From Amphiduros pacificus (lineage: Eukaryota; Annelida; Polychaeta; Phyllodocida; Hesionidae): 64,000 nucleotides of DNA. The stretch covers positions 8,648,549 through 8,712,548 of the forward strand of contig OX439012.1 in the NCBI GenBank assembly GCA_949316495.1, in the 5' to 3' direction. The notes beneath the pieces were generated by a model that was not told where the DNA came from, ran no database searches, and worked only from the letters and a program-made list of their open reading frames with translations. Below, in pieces: positions 1 through 11,424 of the stretch. A program made the position numbers and the translations under genes. Every line of letters starts with the position of its first letter. Position 1 is the stretch's first letter.

Positions 1-453
1 GTGCGAGATTATAAAAGATAAAACGTGACGAAATGCGGCTAACAAATATTGTAATTTTCAATGAATGCACAGGAATACATAGAACATGAGGACCAATTTT
101 GAAAACCGATGCTTGTTAACAATAGATGGGACACTCAATCAATGTTTGTCAAGATTTTGGTATTTGTTATGGTCATGAGATATTTGCTCAAGACCAGCTA
201 TTTAAACCATTGTCACGGTGCCGTATTGACTCAAGTTTCTAGAATAGCTAAGAACATTGGCCACTGGAACACTTTCCCTCCGCAAGGAGAATGGGTCGAT
301 GAATAAAGTCAGTTAAAATCCGTGAAGTCCGGATCCCGAATCAATATCAGATCCAGGTTTAATTCCCTAATTGAAAAGAACTTTACGAATATATAATGAA
401 GACATGTCTGGGGTGACAATAATGAGAGAAAATGATGATTAGACAAACTTTTA
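1..453. other. Unique AT-rich spacer
   Basis: No repeat, SINE or convincing exon is visible. A 65-residue open frame at 109-306 has no recognisable domain and is of the length expected by chance. Confidence 0.5.
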
Positions 454-716
454 GGGGCTTCGGCACAGTTAACTAGAGTGGAAGCTTTTTAACACCAGTT
501 CCTCTATGATGGTCCAAACGTCTTGGTTTTGAATCCCGGCCATGACGAGATTTCATTTGCGTCACAGATTCCCATATGAGCAGAGATCCGTGACTGAAGG
601 GTGAACATTTTGTCCTTGTGATTCTGTGACTGGGTCGATTGTCATGTTAAGGGTATGTGATATAATGATTCTGTTAATCAGGACTATATCTGCAACAAGT
701 AGGTCTTATCATGATG
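454..716 (+). repeat. SINE family A, copy 1 (diverged, 3' truncated)
   Basis: The head resembles a tRNA: a degenerate box A region (GGCACAGTTAACTAGAGTGG) is followed by the family phrase AACACCAGTTCCTCT and a box B-like TTTTGAATCCCGG. The body then follows the family order (ATATGAGC, GACTGGGTCG, TTGTCATGT, ACAAGTAGGTCTTATCA). The AAAC-rich tail is missing; the copy stops where an opposite-strand copy begins. Many substitutions suggest an old insertion. Confidence 0.75.
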
Positions 717-932
717 TTTCAGTCATTTCGTGATGAGACCTACTTGTAGCTGATATAGTGCTGCCTCACTGAATTGTCATGTAGCAGGTCCTTGACATGA
801 CAACCCACTCGGTCACATATTTACAAGAACAACGGGTTAACCCTTTAGGCACGGGCCTCAGCTCATGTAGAAAATTGTATCATGAGTTCAATCCCGGCAT
901 GGCCCGGGTTCAAACCCACGAGAAAAGGCTCT
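717..932 (-). repeat. SINE family A, copy 2 (head truncated)
   Basis: This is the reverse complement of the family body, from TTTCAGTCATTTCGTGATGA through GGCACGGGCCTCAGCTCATG to the box B complement GGGTTCAAACCC. The 5' part of the tRNA-like head (box A) is absent because a 14-bp tandem array starts there. It abuts copy 1 tail to tail, so 695-711 and 731-747 pair as an inverted repeat. Confidence 0.8.
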
Positions 933-1232
933 GGTGAATGGGCTCTAATGAATAGACTCTAATGAACAGGCTTTAACCAATGGGCTCTAATGAATGGGCT
1001 CTAATGAATAGACTCTAATGAACAGGCTTTAACCAATGGGTTCTAATGAATAGGCTCTAATGAATAGACTCTAATGAATAGGCTCTGATGAATAGACTCT
1101 AATGAATAAGCTCTGATGAATAGACTCTGATGAATAGGCTTTAACCAATAGGCTATAATGAATAGGGTGTCATAAATATGTTATAATCAATAGACTTTAA
1201 TCGATATGCTATAATCAATAGGTTCAATTAAT
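927..1232. repeat. 14-bp minisatellite
   Basis: About 20 imperfect copies of a 14-bp unit, typically GGCTCTAATGAATA, with GACTCTAATGAATA and GGCTTTAACCAATA variants. Units decay toward the right. It begins where the SINE head is cut off. Confidence 0.85.
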
Positions 1233-1903
1233 AGGTTCCACAACATCAGTATAGGCTAAAATAAAAAATTCACGTGGCATGCATGAAATTTATTACATAA
1301 TATTGCAGAATAAACCATCATAAAAAGAAGTATTATTGGTTTGCAATCTGAAGAAAATATGTTATATTTGCCCACTAATTCGACTATTTATCTCTTATGC
1401 AATTAATTCAGAGCATGAATTGGAAAAATTAACCAAACCAGCATATCCATATTTATATAAATTCCTGTTGTCTCATTAGACGATACAGCCAGATGGCAAG
1501 GCAATTGTCAAGTAATGTATCATAGTGTCATTGCTTGAAGGAATTGATTTCATAATTTATTTCTAGCTTACCATAATTTGATTACCTGGAAATGATTAAG
1601 TTGTTTATTGTGGAATCATAAGATTGGAGAAATACATTTAGCGTTATCTGATACAACATGCTCCGACCATGAAAAAGCCAAAGACACTAATATCTATCAA
1701 GCTTTTATCTTTTTCTAAAATATTTTGAAAATGATAACTATAACTTGACCAATCTCACAAACTCAAAAATATACATACCCGCACATAGAAATGGCATACT
1801 CCAAATTACATTGTCTGTGCCCAAAGTTTGCCAACTGGACTATCCAGATTGTGTAAAGAAAACGGGTCCAAATCCATATTAAGAATGTGCAGGGCCTTTT
1901 TCC
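1233..1903. other. Unique AT-rich spacer
   Basis: No gene or repeat is recognised. The short open frame that starts near 1828 runs into the SINE downstream and is not a gene. Confidence 0.5.
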
Positions 1904-2260
1904 TTATCGATATAGCTTTGTTTGTTTGTTTTGTTTGTTTGGGGTTTTACATCACTTTCAACATTATTTCAGTCATTTTGCGATGGGAGCTACTTGTAGC
2001 AGATATAGTGCTGCCTCACTGAATTGTCATGTCGCAGGTCCTTGACATGACAACCCTTCCGGTCACAGATTTGCAGGGACAATGGGTTTATCCTTTAGGC
2101 ACGGGCCTCAGCTCATGTGGGAAATTGAATCATGAGTTCAATCTCGGCATGGCCGGGATTCGAACCCACGACCTTTGGATCACCACAGAGGAACTGGTGC
2201 TAGTAAGCTAGCGCTCTAACCAACTGCACCCCGGCCCGTGGCTTTATCGATATAGCCTTG
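1904..2260 (-). repeat. SINE family A, copy 3, with target-site duplication
   Basis: The best-preserved member. On the minus strand the head reads CGGGCCGGGGTGCAGTTGG with TTAGAGC (box A region), then GGGTTCGAATCCCGG (box B), then the family body, and ends in GTTT/AAAC repeats at about 1921-1942. The element itself spans about 1921-2243. It is flanked by 17-bp direct repeats at 1904-1920 and 2244-2260 (TTATCGATATAGC then TTTG or CTTG, one mismatch), as expected for target-primed insertion. A non-autonomous SINE would rely on a LINE partner, which is not present here. Confidence 0.88.
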
Positions 2261-2640
2261 ATTGAATTGATATAACCTAAATTTAATTGATATAGCCTTT
2301 ATTGGATTGATATAGCCATAATTGAGTTGATATCGTATTAATTGAATTGACATAGCCTTAATTTGATTGATATTATGCCTTAATCAAATTGATATTGCCT
2401 TAATTAAGTTGATATTGCCTTAATTAAATTAATAGCCTTAATTGAGTAGATATAGCTTTAATTGAGATGATATAGCCTTAGTTGAATTATTATAGCCTTG
2501 GTTGAATTGATATCGTCTTAATTGAATTGATATAGCCTTAAATGGATTTGTATAACCTCAATTAAATTGGTCTAATTAATTGACTAGATATGGTCTTAAT
2601 TGAGGAGATATGGTCTTAATTGAGAATATATATGCTTTAA
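2244..2640. repeat. 20-bp AT-rich minisatellite
   Basis: Around 18-20 degenerate copies of TTAATTGAATTGATATAGCC. The first unit is also the right-hand target duplication of the SINE before it. Only one unit lies on the other side of the SINE. Confidence 0.8.
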
Positions 2641-4336
2641 AATTACATAAAATCAAACAAAATAAAAGCATAGGGACAGCAAACTTTAGAAAAAAAGATC
2701 TGTATCATACATCTTTTATTTGATATAATTACAAGATAATCATAATCTCAGTACTAATAACAGAAATACCGAAGACCGTTCCGTAATCTCTAGATCGGTT
2801 TATGTCAATGGAGTAAATCAATAAATATTTATGTTCCTTCCTCTCCAAAATTATATCCCTAAATAATTTTAGAATCTGATGATAATAATTCAGACATTTA
2901 ATTAAAACCTTTCAAAATACACTTCATCTTATCATTTAATGCCCGTGAAACTGCTTTGTGAGCAGAGATTGTTGAGGGAGACTTTTCCTTGACAGAGCTT
3001 TTTTTAGCTTGGGGCAAATCTTCTCTGAGACAACCAGTCAGATCACATTTCAATAAATTACTCTACTCATTATCGTTGCTAATTTGTTTGTAATTTTCCC
3101 CTAGTATTTTAAATTGATAGATGAAAATAAATATGTTTGAATGCAGTCGTCGAGAGTCTTCTTATAACTAAATCTAGATGCGATGAGCAGATAACAAGAA
3201 AAAAGCAAAACCGCTTTGTTATGCGGTCAACTTCTGAGTTCTGAATTGTTGCTGAAGGTGAAACAAAATATGCATCAATTAATTGCTTACATGTTTCCTT
3301 TGAGAACAGCCAATATTTCCTAATTTTCTATTTTATAAATGTCTCCGTTATAGAAATATATTAAGGTATTGAATCTTGAATCGAAATTTATTCTATATTT
3401 ATATTTTTGCCGTGTTAGCTTTTAAGCTTAACAATTGCAATACTTTTAGTTCTTTGAAATGATGATTGTCACAGCTACACAAACAACTTGAAATTGAGAG
3501 TGAAATTGAGCAATTGTTACACCAGACGTGAAGGCTGGACAATATGTATGACCGCATTATTCCCAGATTATTTGACAAAAAATCTAGATGCAATTTTCCT
3601 ATCAGAGATTGGATCTATGACAATTCTGCAGACAAAAGGTGGACAAAAAAATAAACTGAAAGTAATTTGTCTGCTTTTTCGTTGTTTTAAAGATCATTTT
3701 AATGCATTGTAGGCTATTTCGGTTCAGTGAGAAGCATGTCACCAAAACACAAATCCCTACTCTTTTTTTAAATAACCGCTGTAGATCTTTCTTTTACATT
3801 GTAGATGACATAAAATAGGAGACTGACACATGTGAAAGCTTAGATTGTGACATATGGTCATTCACTTAATGAAACATAAATAATACAATTATATGTGATG
3901 AAAGCTTGTTTTTACATCATACATAATGTTTATATACCTTATTCGTGTACACATGTAAAAACATAATGAAAAAATAAAAGACATTGAAATAAAGGGCAAT
4001 ATTTTTTCTGAGTGGTCATTTAGATGAAGGAGAATCATAGTAGATTGGTTTGAAATATGGATGTATTCAATTCAATGGCACCTATAACTGAAGAATGATT
4101 GATGGTTTTTGGCCGGATAGATTATTCTCACGGTTCCGGGATTATTTTATGTCTGAAGAATTGATCATGCTCACTGCTGATTGGTCAATTCATTGGGTCA
4201 TTGATTGATTTTGGCTGGTCTTATCAGAATGCCGGTGTCACACCAAGAACCTCATCAGAAATAGGTCTGTTGTATATTAAATATTTAACAAAATGTAGTG
4301 GAATCACATGATGTATGACTGAACATTGCTCAGCAA
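2641..4336. other. Unique AT-rich spacer
   Basis: Nothing recognisable as coding or repetitive. Open frames at 3399-3593 (-) and 3488-3712 (+) overlap on opposite strands, have no domains and are not called. Confidence 0.5.
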
Positions 4337-4562
4337 AACGCATGCATGGTATTCCCATAGCTTTCCCATTGCGCCCATGGCATTGTCATGGTATTCCCAT
4401 AGCTTTCCCATTGCGCCCATGGCATTGTCATGGTATTCCCATAGCTTTCCCATTGCGTCCATGGTATTCCCGTGGCATTCCCATGAGATTCCCGTGGCAT
4501 TCACGTGGCATTCCTGTGGCATTCCTATGCCATTCTGATGACATTACCTTGGCATTCCCATA
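4337..4562. repeat. 42-bp repeat units, left edge of the CATTCC complex
   Basis: Three near-identical 42-bp units (GGTATTCCCATAGCTTTCCC followed by ATTGCGCCCATGGCATTGTC) grade into shorter CATTCC-type units. It shares the CATTCCCATGG theme with the arrays to its right. Confidence 0.85.
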
Positions 4563-5200
4563 GCATTCCTATTCCCATGGCATTCCTATTCCCATGGCAT
4601 TCCTATTCCCGTGGCATTCCTATTCCCATGGCATTCCTATTCCCGTGGCATTCCTATTCCCGTGGCATTCCTATTCCCGTGGCATTCCTATTCCCGTGGC
4701 ATTCCTATTCCCGTGGCATTCCTATTCCCGTGGCATTCCTATTCCCGTGGCATTCCTATTCCCGTGGCATTCCTATTCCCGTGGCATTCCTATTCCCGTG
4801 GCATTCCTATTCCCGTGGCATTCCTATTCCCGTGGCATTCCTATTCCCGTGGCATTCCTATTCCCGTGGCATTCCTATTCCCGTGGCATTCCTATTCCCG
4901 TGGCATTCCTATTCCCGTGGCATTCCTATTCCCGTGGCATTCCTATTCCCGTGGCATTCCTATTCCCGTGGCATTCCTATTCCCGTGGCATTCCTATTCC
5001 CGTGGCATTCCTATTCCCGTGGCATTCCTATTCCCGTGGCATTCCTATTCCCGTGGCATTCCTATTCCCGTGGCATTCCTATTCCCGTGGCATTCCTATT
5101 CCCGTGGCATTCCTATTCCCGTGGCATTCCTATTCCCGTGGCATTCCTATTCCCGTGGCATTCCTATTCCCGTGGCATTCCTATTCCCGTGACATTCCCA
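4563..5200. repeat. 17-bp minisatellite, highly homogeneous
   Basis: About 37 tandem copies of CATTCCTATTCCCGTGG. All but the first few units are identical; early units carry CCCATGG instead of CCCGTGG. Because 17 is not a multiple of 3, all three forward frames read through as the same 17-residue cycle, producing open frames of up to 256 codons. These are artefacts of composition, not proteins. Confidence 0.95.
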
Positions 5201-5605
5201 TGCCATTACCATGACATTCCCGTGGCATTCACATGGCATTCCCATGGCATTCCCCTTCCCATGGCATTCCCATAGCATACCCGTGGCATTCCCATGACAT
5301 TCCCATTGAATTCCAATGACATTCCCATTGAATTCCAGTGACATTCCCATGAGATTCCCGTGGCATTTCCATGAGATTCCCGTCGCATTCCCATGGCATT
5401 CCCATAGCATTCCCCTGGCATTCCCATGACATTCCCATGACATTCCCATGGCATTCCCATTCCCATGGCATTCCCATAGCATACCCGTAGCATTCCCATG
5501 ACATGCCCGTGACATTCCCATGACATTCCAGTGGCATTCCCATTAGATTCCCATGACATTCCCGTGGCATTCCCATGGCAATACCTTAGCATTCCCATGG
5601 CATTT
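5201..5605. repeat. 12-bp degenerate minisatellite (GGCATTCCCATG)
   Basis: Roughly 33 imperfect units of GGCATTCCCATG with ATTCCCGTGG, GAATTCC and AGATTCC variants. It continues the same sequence theme as the adjoining 17-bp array, which probably expanded from within it. Open frames on the minus strand here (MGM..CHGN type) are repeat translations. Confidence 0.9.
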
Positions 5606-5900
5606 TTTTCAGAGCAGTGACCTTGTAGTCACCATGGAGTGCCAGTTGAGTCACCCATACAAGTTAGGAGTCTTCATTAGACACGCCAGCGCCCAATGTG
5701 CCAGGGGTATCAGTAACGACGCAGGGAACAAAGTTGAGCTCCCATTGAGATGGCAAGGAGTTAACTGTGCGCTGGCGGTGCTTGCAAGGAATATATGGAT
5801 ATGAAGATTTGAAGGAGATTTGCCCTGAGAATGACTGCCGTAATTGCAAACATTAAAACAAAATGTTAATGATAGATTTAGATATTTCATAATACACTTA
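5606..5900. other. Unique spacer, moderately GC-richer
   Basis: A complex stretch between two simple repeats. It holds a 9-bp inverted repeat, CGCCAGCGC (5684-5692) and GCGCTGGCG (5769-5777). No exon can be supported. Confidence 0.45.
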
Positions 5901-5903
5901 CAG

Positions 5904-5910
<7 letters not shown>

Positions 5911-5976
<66 letters not shown>
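5911..5976. repeat. (TA)n microsatellite
   Basis: An uninterrupted run of about 33 TA dinucleotides. Confidence 0.97.
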
Positions 5977-5978
<2 letters not shown>

Positions 5979-7823
5979 GAAATCATACAAAACAAGATAA
6001 CATAATCATATGAATTACATTCGCATTCGCATGCGTTCGCGTGCGTTGTGATATGATAAACGGCCACACCACTGTATAACATTACTGACTGCTTAAACCT
6101 TCAAAAGGTGCGGAGGCGGCTGGCAGCTCTAGAACCTTGGGTCCAATCTCTTGTCAGGGAAATAAGTAGTAATTATCAAATAGCATTCAGAAGAATTATA
6201 CATATAGTATAATAAATATATACAAATTAAGGAAAAACAAATCTGGTCAATGAGATATTTTGCCCAGTTGTATAACCCACACAATTTCAATGAACTGAGC
6301 TAAATGTTTGTTACATGTATGTAAAATGTACTCAGTATTTGGTATTTTTAGATTATTTCTTTTCTGGTACGTATGACAAATTGAGAGCGAGAGAAATTAT
6401 ACATGTGGCACAAAATTCGGATAAAAATAGACATTCAGGAAATACTTATTAACGAAATCAAGCATAAATCAAGATTTGATTCTCAGGCAAGCTGGTGAAA
6501 ACTCCATAAACTGAATGGCTGGGGTCACCAGATTGTTAGCAGATAGATCATTAAGGTTTGATTCATTCTATATCTACTTTACTTGAATGATAAAGTGAAA
6601 ATAAAGTCAGAGGATATTGTTGTCTGTCATTAGGTGCAAATACTTTGAAATTTCATTACAGAGAAGCTTTGGTGAAAAAAATAGTCCGGGAACTATGTTA
6701 TGTTGTGTGGTCTAATTTTGACTTTGTCACTGTATATTTATGGCTTTTATTCCCATAAGAAGCCTTTGGTCATAAATCAAGACTAGACCAGATAAGGACT
6801 GCTGTGGCCTGGCACCCGCCATGTTCTGTGGCTCGTAAACAAAGCCACTAACGATAGGGTACCCGTTCATCCTCACCCATCATGGCGTCTGCTGCAGAGT
6901 AACTTTGCCTGCTAAATATCTACTTATGGCAAGATGGTGTGTTTTGTGAGATTGAATGTTCTGTTAGATGGTATGTTTTGTATTAACGTCTTTTAAAGTA
7001 ATCTAGATATGCTTTAAAATTTACATCTAAATAAAATCTAACTTCTGACTACAATGTTTTAATACTTTCACCCTCTTACATGGTTAACGCTATCAAAATG
7101 ATTTTGACCATAAAACAATACATCAGAACGCCTTTGCCGTTATGTTCTATTTAACTTTTTACACCTTTTTAACTCCTTCTTCCCCACTCAAGTTCTATAC
7201 CAAAGACTTTCCTCTCTATGATTGGTATTTGATCTTAAAGGGTCAAAACGTGATGAAAATTAATGTCACCTGACTATGTGAAAATATATTATATTTAAGA
7301 TACAAAAACCCTGGTGGCTCAAATGTGTGTGATGCAATTCTGATGATATTTTATCAGTTCTAAATGTCACCAATTACATGGTTGATATCCATTTGGTCTT
7401 TCAATCAAAGTATGAAAGAGATACTCAGCAGAACTAAAGTTGACAGTTGAGTCAGGCTGGACGGTGTGCTCACTCCTCATGTGGGGAAAGGAAACAGTTG
7501 TTTGCTCAACGATAAGGCCGTCCAATGCCTCAAGTCTCGCGGTGGCGCTCAATCTCACCGTGGGCGAGATCAGTATAATTAGTTCATGAACGTATACTGC
7601 TTAGAATCGTGCCTAATCAAAAGAGAAGACCAGTTGTTTTTCATACTGCCAATTGTGTGAATTTATGTTATTTTCTACGTCTTGAAACCTTTTTCAGAAA
7701 ACATTGACAACGTCATCATTGCAATTTTAAATACTGGAGTTTTATCTGACCAATCCCAGGCTTACGACAAACATAATTAATTTTTATGAAAATATCTATG
7801 AAATGTTGATGATATATTCCCTT
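5977..7823. other. Unique spacer
   Basis: Mostly AT-rich with no repeat. At 6780-6910 a GC-richer block holds a 6-bp hairpin (GTGGCT/AGCCAC around 6830-6850) and CATCATGGCGTCTGCTGCAG (from about 6880). The latter offers a YY1-like ATGGCG and a short start-codon context discussed in the findings. No gene is called. Confidence 0.45.
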
Positions 7824-8138
7824 GGGCCAGGGAAGTGGCGCAGTTGGTTAGAGCAACAGCTTATTAGCACCAGTTCCTCTCTGATGATCCAAAGGTTGTG
7901 AATTCGATCCCCGGCCGTGGTACGATTTCACATATGAGCTGAGGCCCGTGCCAAAAGGGTTAACCCGTTGTCATTGTAACTCTTTGACTGGGCGGGTTGT
8001 CATGTCAAGGACCTGTGACAGACAATTCAGTGTGGCAGCCCTATATCTTCTACAAGTAGGCCTCATCACGAAATGACTGAAATAATGTTAAAAGTGATGT
8101 ATAGCCCCAAACAAACAAACATACAAACAAAGAACATT
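7824..8138 (+). repeat. SINE family A, copy 4
   Basis: The tRNA-like head GTGGCGCAGTTGGTTAGAGC (box A) starts near 7835 and is followed by GCACCAGTTCCTCT and the box B-like GTGAATTCGATCCCCGG. The body is complete through CAAGTAGGCCTCATCACGAA and AATAATGTTAAAAGTGATG, and ends in AAACAAACAAACAT repeats. A short TTCCCTT direct repeat at 7817-7823 and 8139-8145 may be its target duplication. The family is tRNA-derived, so the head would act as an internal pol III promoter if intact. Confidence 0.88.
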
Positions 8139-8269
8139 TTCCCTTTATTCCCCCACCCCCCAAAAAAATCCATGTTTTTCTGAAACTAACTGAGAGACAT
8201 TTCAGATTTGAGAATTCATTTTATCTATTTCATATTGTAAATCATAATTCCATTAATTTGTTTTTATTT

Positions 8270-8440
8270 GGTTGTCATGTCAAGGACCTGCGACAGGACA
8301 ATTCAGTGTGGCAGCCCTATATCTTCTACAAGTAGGCCTCATCACGAAATGACTGAAATAATGTTAAAAGTGATGTATAGCCCCAAACAAACAAACATAC
8401 AAACAAAGAACATTTTCCCTTTATTCCCCCCACCCCCCAA
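8270..8440 (+). repeat. Duplicated 3' half of SINE A copy 4 plus flank
   Basis: Near-identical to 7995-8162. The copy includes not only the SINE 3' half but also the non-SINE flank (AGAACATTTTCCCTTTATTC and the C-run), so it arose by local DNA duplication rather than a second SINE insertion. Confidence 0.88.
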
Positions 8441-9247
8441 ATGTTTATATATATAGATATATGTAGATAGATAGATATGTAGATTAATTTGATGTAAAAC
8501 TGTTTTCTGCACAGACATGATTGTTTTTCTATTAGATTTAATATAAAAGCCTGCCTCGACTAACCAACATCAAGTTTCCTAGCTCTACCTCGAGAAATCA
8601 GCTCTGAATTGTTAGATGAAATCTGATTGCTAACAAAAAAATGTAATGGACATTTTCATTTGAAGAAGAAGTAGGGAGCCATGCGATATGAGAAGGAGTT
8701 ATTGTGAAGTTGATTTTCTGGCTAGACAGACAGATGGTGCTGCCGTGTCTTACGTGATGAGCATTCTCTGATTGAATTGCCAGCCATTGTGAATCTCAGC
8801 AAATATTGACCTCTCAAAGCTTGACCAAATATTGACCTCTCAAAACTGACCTCTCTCCAGGCTTGACCGCCTGCTGTGACCCGATAAACCTTACACAGCC
8901 AAAGCAAAGTCTCAGACAGGGGTGTGGGGACAAAATGGACCCGCTGGTAGATTGGTTGCGATGGGGGACATATTAAGTTTAAGGTCCTTTAAGGATTTTG
9001 TGGCAATTCCTCCATGTTGGTTTTGTTACTTTTACAGCTTGGCTGCCACAATCTTAAATGATTTTGACCTCCAATCAAAACGGGTGAAGGCTCTACAAAC
9101 ACAGCATTATTCAATATTTTAATTATTAAACATTTGATTTGGTTTCAGATAGTTCTCCTAAGTAAGAAACAGTAAGAAACAGTAAGACACCAATATATGG
9201 GCACACTATTGGTTTGCATTAAGATATCTTGAGGGCAACAACTAGAA
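8441..9247. other. Unique spacer with minor repeats
   Basis: Contains a short GATA/TA-rich patch (8447-8482) and two AAATATTGACCTCTCAAA copies 26 bp apart (8801 and 8827). Both have TGACC half-sites typical of nuclear receptor elements. Small open frames at 8722-8907 and 8922-9122 have no recognisable content. Confidence 0.45.
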
Positions 9248-9376
9248 AACAATGGAAGGTAATTAAGGTGGAACAATGAAAGACAACAGTGATGGAACAA
9301 TGGAAGGTAACTATGGTGGAACAATGAAATACAACGGGGATGGGACAATGGGAGGTAACTATGGTAGAACAATGCC
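9248..9376. repeat. 24-bp minisatellite, about 5 copies
   Basis: Alternating subtypes of a 24-bp unit, one with ACAATGGAAGGTAACTATGG and one with ACAATGAAATACAACGGGGA, suggest a 48-bp dimeric organisation. Confidence 0.75.
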
Positions 9377-9924
9377 ATTTGGAGACTTAATGAATTATCA
9401 AAACGTACATGATAGAACAGATGTTTTGACCGTAGATGCCTAGATATGGTCAAGCCTGCTCTTTCTTAATTCTATTCACAATATCATATGAGAAGTGTTG
9501 ACCATTCCACCATGAATTCTGTTTCTTCGTCATGTATTTGTCAAAGTTTAATAATTTCAGAACGTTTCCACGTCTAATTCGTAGGATAATTGTGAATAAA
9601 ATTTAGACAGGGAGCGTAGATGATATTATTCTGTCAAATAAAGACAGCTGGTGCAATTTCACATATATATACTGTTTACTCAAGCAGACATATGCATCCC
9701 CATGGTCAGTGAAAGCAGACGCTGTTCTACTGGAGAGATTTGATATCTTCTTAATGGACACATATGTCTTACACATATCAAAGAACGTTGTTGTAAATGG
9801 AACATGTGTTTTCTTTTCAGAAAGTTATATTTTCAAATTATGCATCTATAGTGATGCATTACTGAAAAAGTAGTTTGTGATTTGTTAAAACTAAGAGACT
9901 AATGCCAGGTGAGCTCTCCAACTT
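9377..9924. other. Unique AT-rich spacer
   Basis: No recognised feature. Confidence 0.45.
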
Positions 9925-11424
9925 GTCAGGGTGATACAGGTTAGGGTGATACTGGTCAGGGTGATACTGGTCAGGGTGATACTGGTCAGGGTGATATAGG
10001 TTAGGGTGATACTGGTCCGGGTGATACTCGCTAGGGTGATATTGGTTAGGGTGATACTCGCTAGGGTGATACTGGTCAGGGTGATAAAGGTTAGGGTGAT
10101 GCTGGTCAGGGTGATACTGGTCAGGGTGATACTGGTCAGGGTGATGCTGGTCAGGGTGATACTCGCTAGGGTGATACTGGTCAGGGTGATACTGGTCAAG
10201 GTGATACCTGTTAGGATGATACCTGTTAGGGTGATACCTGTTAGGGTGATACTGGTCAGGGTGATACTCGCTAGGGTGATACTGGTCAGGGTGATACCTG
10301 TTAGGGTGATACCTGTTAGGGTGATACTGGTCAGGGTGATACAGGTTAGGGTGATGCTGGTCAGGGTGATACTGGTCAGGGTGATACAGGTTAGGGTGAT
10401 ACTGGTCAGGGTGATACTGGTCAGGGTGATACTGTTAGGTTGATACTGGTTAGGGTGATACTGTAAGGTTGATACTGGTCAGGGTGATACAGGTTAGGGT
10501 GATACTGGTCTGGGTGATATTAGTTTGGGTGATACTGTTAGGGTGATACTGGTCAGGGTGATACTGGTCAGGGTGATACTGGTCGGGGTGATACTGGTCA
10601 GGGTGATACTAGTTAGGGTGATACTGTTAGGGTGATACTGGTCAGGGTGATACTGGTCAGGGTGATACTGGTCAGGGTGATACTCGCTAGGGTGATACTG
10701 GTCAGGGTGATACTGGTCAGGGTTATACCTGTTAAGGTCATACTGGTCAGGGTGATACTGTTAGGTTGATACTGGTCAGGGTGATACAGGTTAGGGTGAT
10801 ACTGGTCAGGGTGATACAGGTTAGGGTGATACTGGTCAGGGTGATATTAGTTTGGGTGATACTGTTAGGGTGATACTGGTGAAGGTGATACTGGTCAGGG
10901 TGATACTGGTCAGGGTGATACTGGTCAGGGTGATATTAGTTAGGGTGATAATGTTAGGGTGATACTGGTCAGGGTGATATTGGTCAGGGTGATACTGGTC
11001 ATGGTGATACCTGTTAGGTTGATACTGGTCAAGGTGATACTGTTAGGTTGATACTGGTCAGGGTGATACTGTTAGGTTGATACTGGTCAGGGTGATACAG
11101 GTTAGGGTGATACTGGTCTGGGTGATATTAGTTTGGGTGATACTGTTAGGGTGATACTGGTCATGGTGATACCTGTTAGGGTGATACTGGTCAGGGTAAT
11201 ACTGGTCATGGTGATACCTGTTAGGGTGATACTGGTCAGGGTAATACTGGTCATGGTGATACCTGTTAGGGTGATACTGGTCAGGGTGATACTGTTAGGT
11301 TGATACTGGTCAGGGTGATACTGTTAGGTTGATACTGGTCAGGGTGATACTGTTAGGTTGATACTGGTCAGGGTGATATTGGTCAGGGTGATACTAGTTA
11401 GGGTTATACATGTTTGGGTGTCAC
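9925..11424. repeat. 15-bp minisatellite, about 100 copies
   Basis: Unit GATACTGGTCAGGGT, with common variants GATACAGGTTAGGGT, GATACTCGCTAGGGT, GATACCTGTTAGGGT and the shorter GATACTGTTAGGGT or GATACTGTTAGGTT. The plus strand is G-rich and almost free of runs of C. Many units contain TTAGGG, the animal telomere hexamer, but never in direct tandem. The 15-bp period keeps frames open (ILVRV-type and TSITL-type translations); these are not genes. Confidence 0.95.

Noticed and set aside
4505-5275. 256-codon open frame (and parallel frames of about 200 codons)
   Set aside because: It is the translation of the 17-bp array. All three forward frames give the same cyclic peptide because 17 is not a multiple of 3, so there is no coding constraint.
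5147-5598. Minus-strand frames of 115-130 codons rich in GNAMGM
   Set aside because: Repeat translations of the 12-bp array, open in three overlapping frames at once.
5684-5777. Transposon ends
   Set aside because: Only 9 bp of inverted repeat (CGCCAGCGC/GCGCTGGCG), with no target duplication.
10006-10443. 145-codon frame of ILVRV repeats
   Set aside because: The 15-bp unit is five codons without a stop; an antisense frame is open too.
9925-11424. Interstitial telomere
   Set aside because: TTAGGG occurs only singly inside a 15-bp unit, never as a tandem hexamer run.
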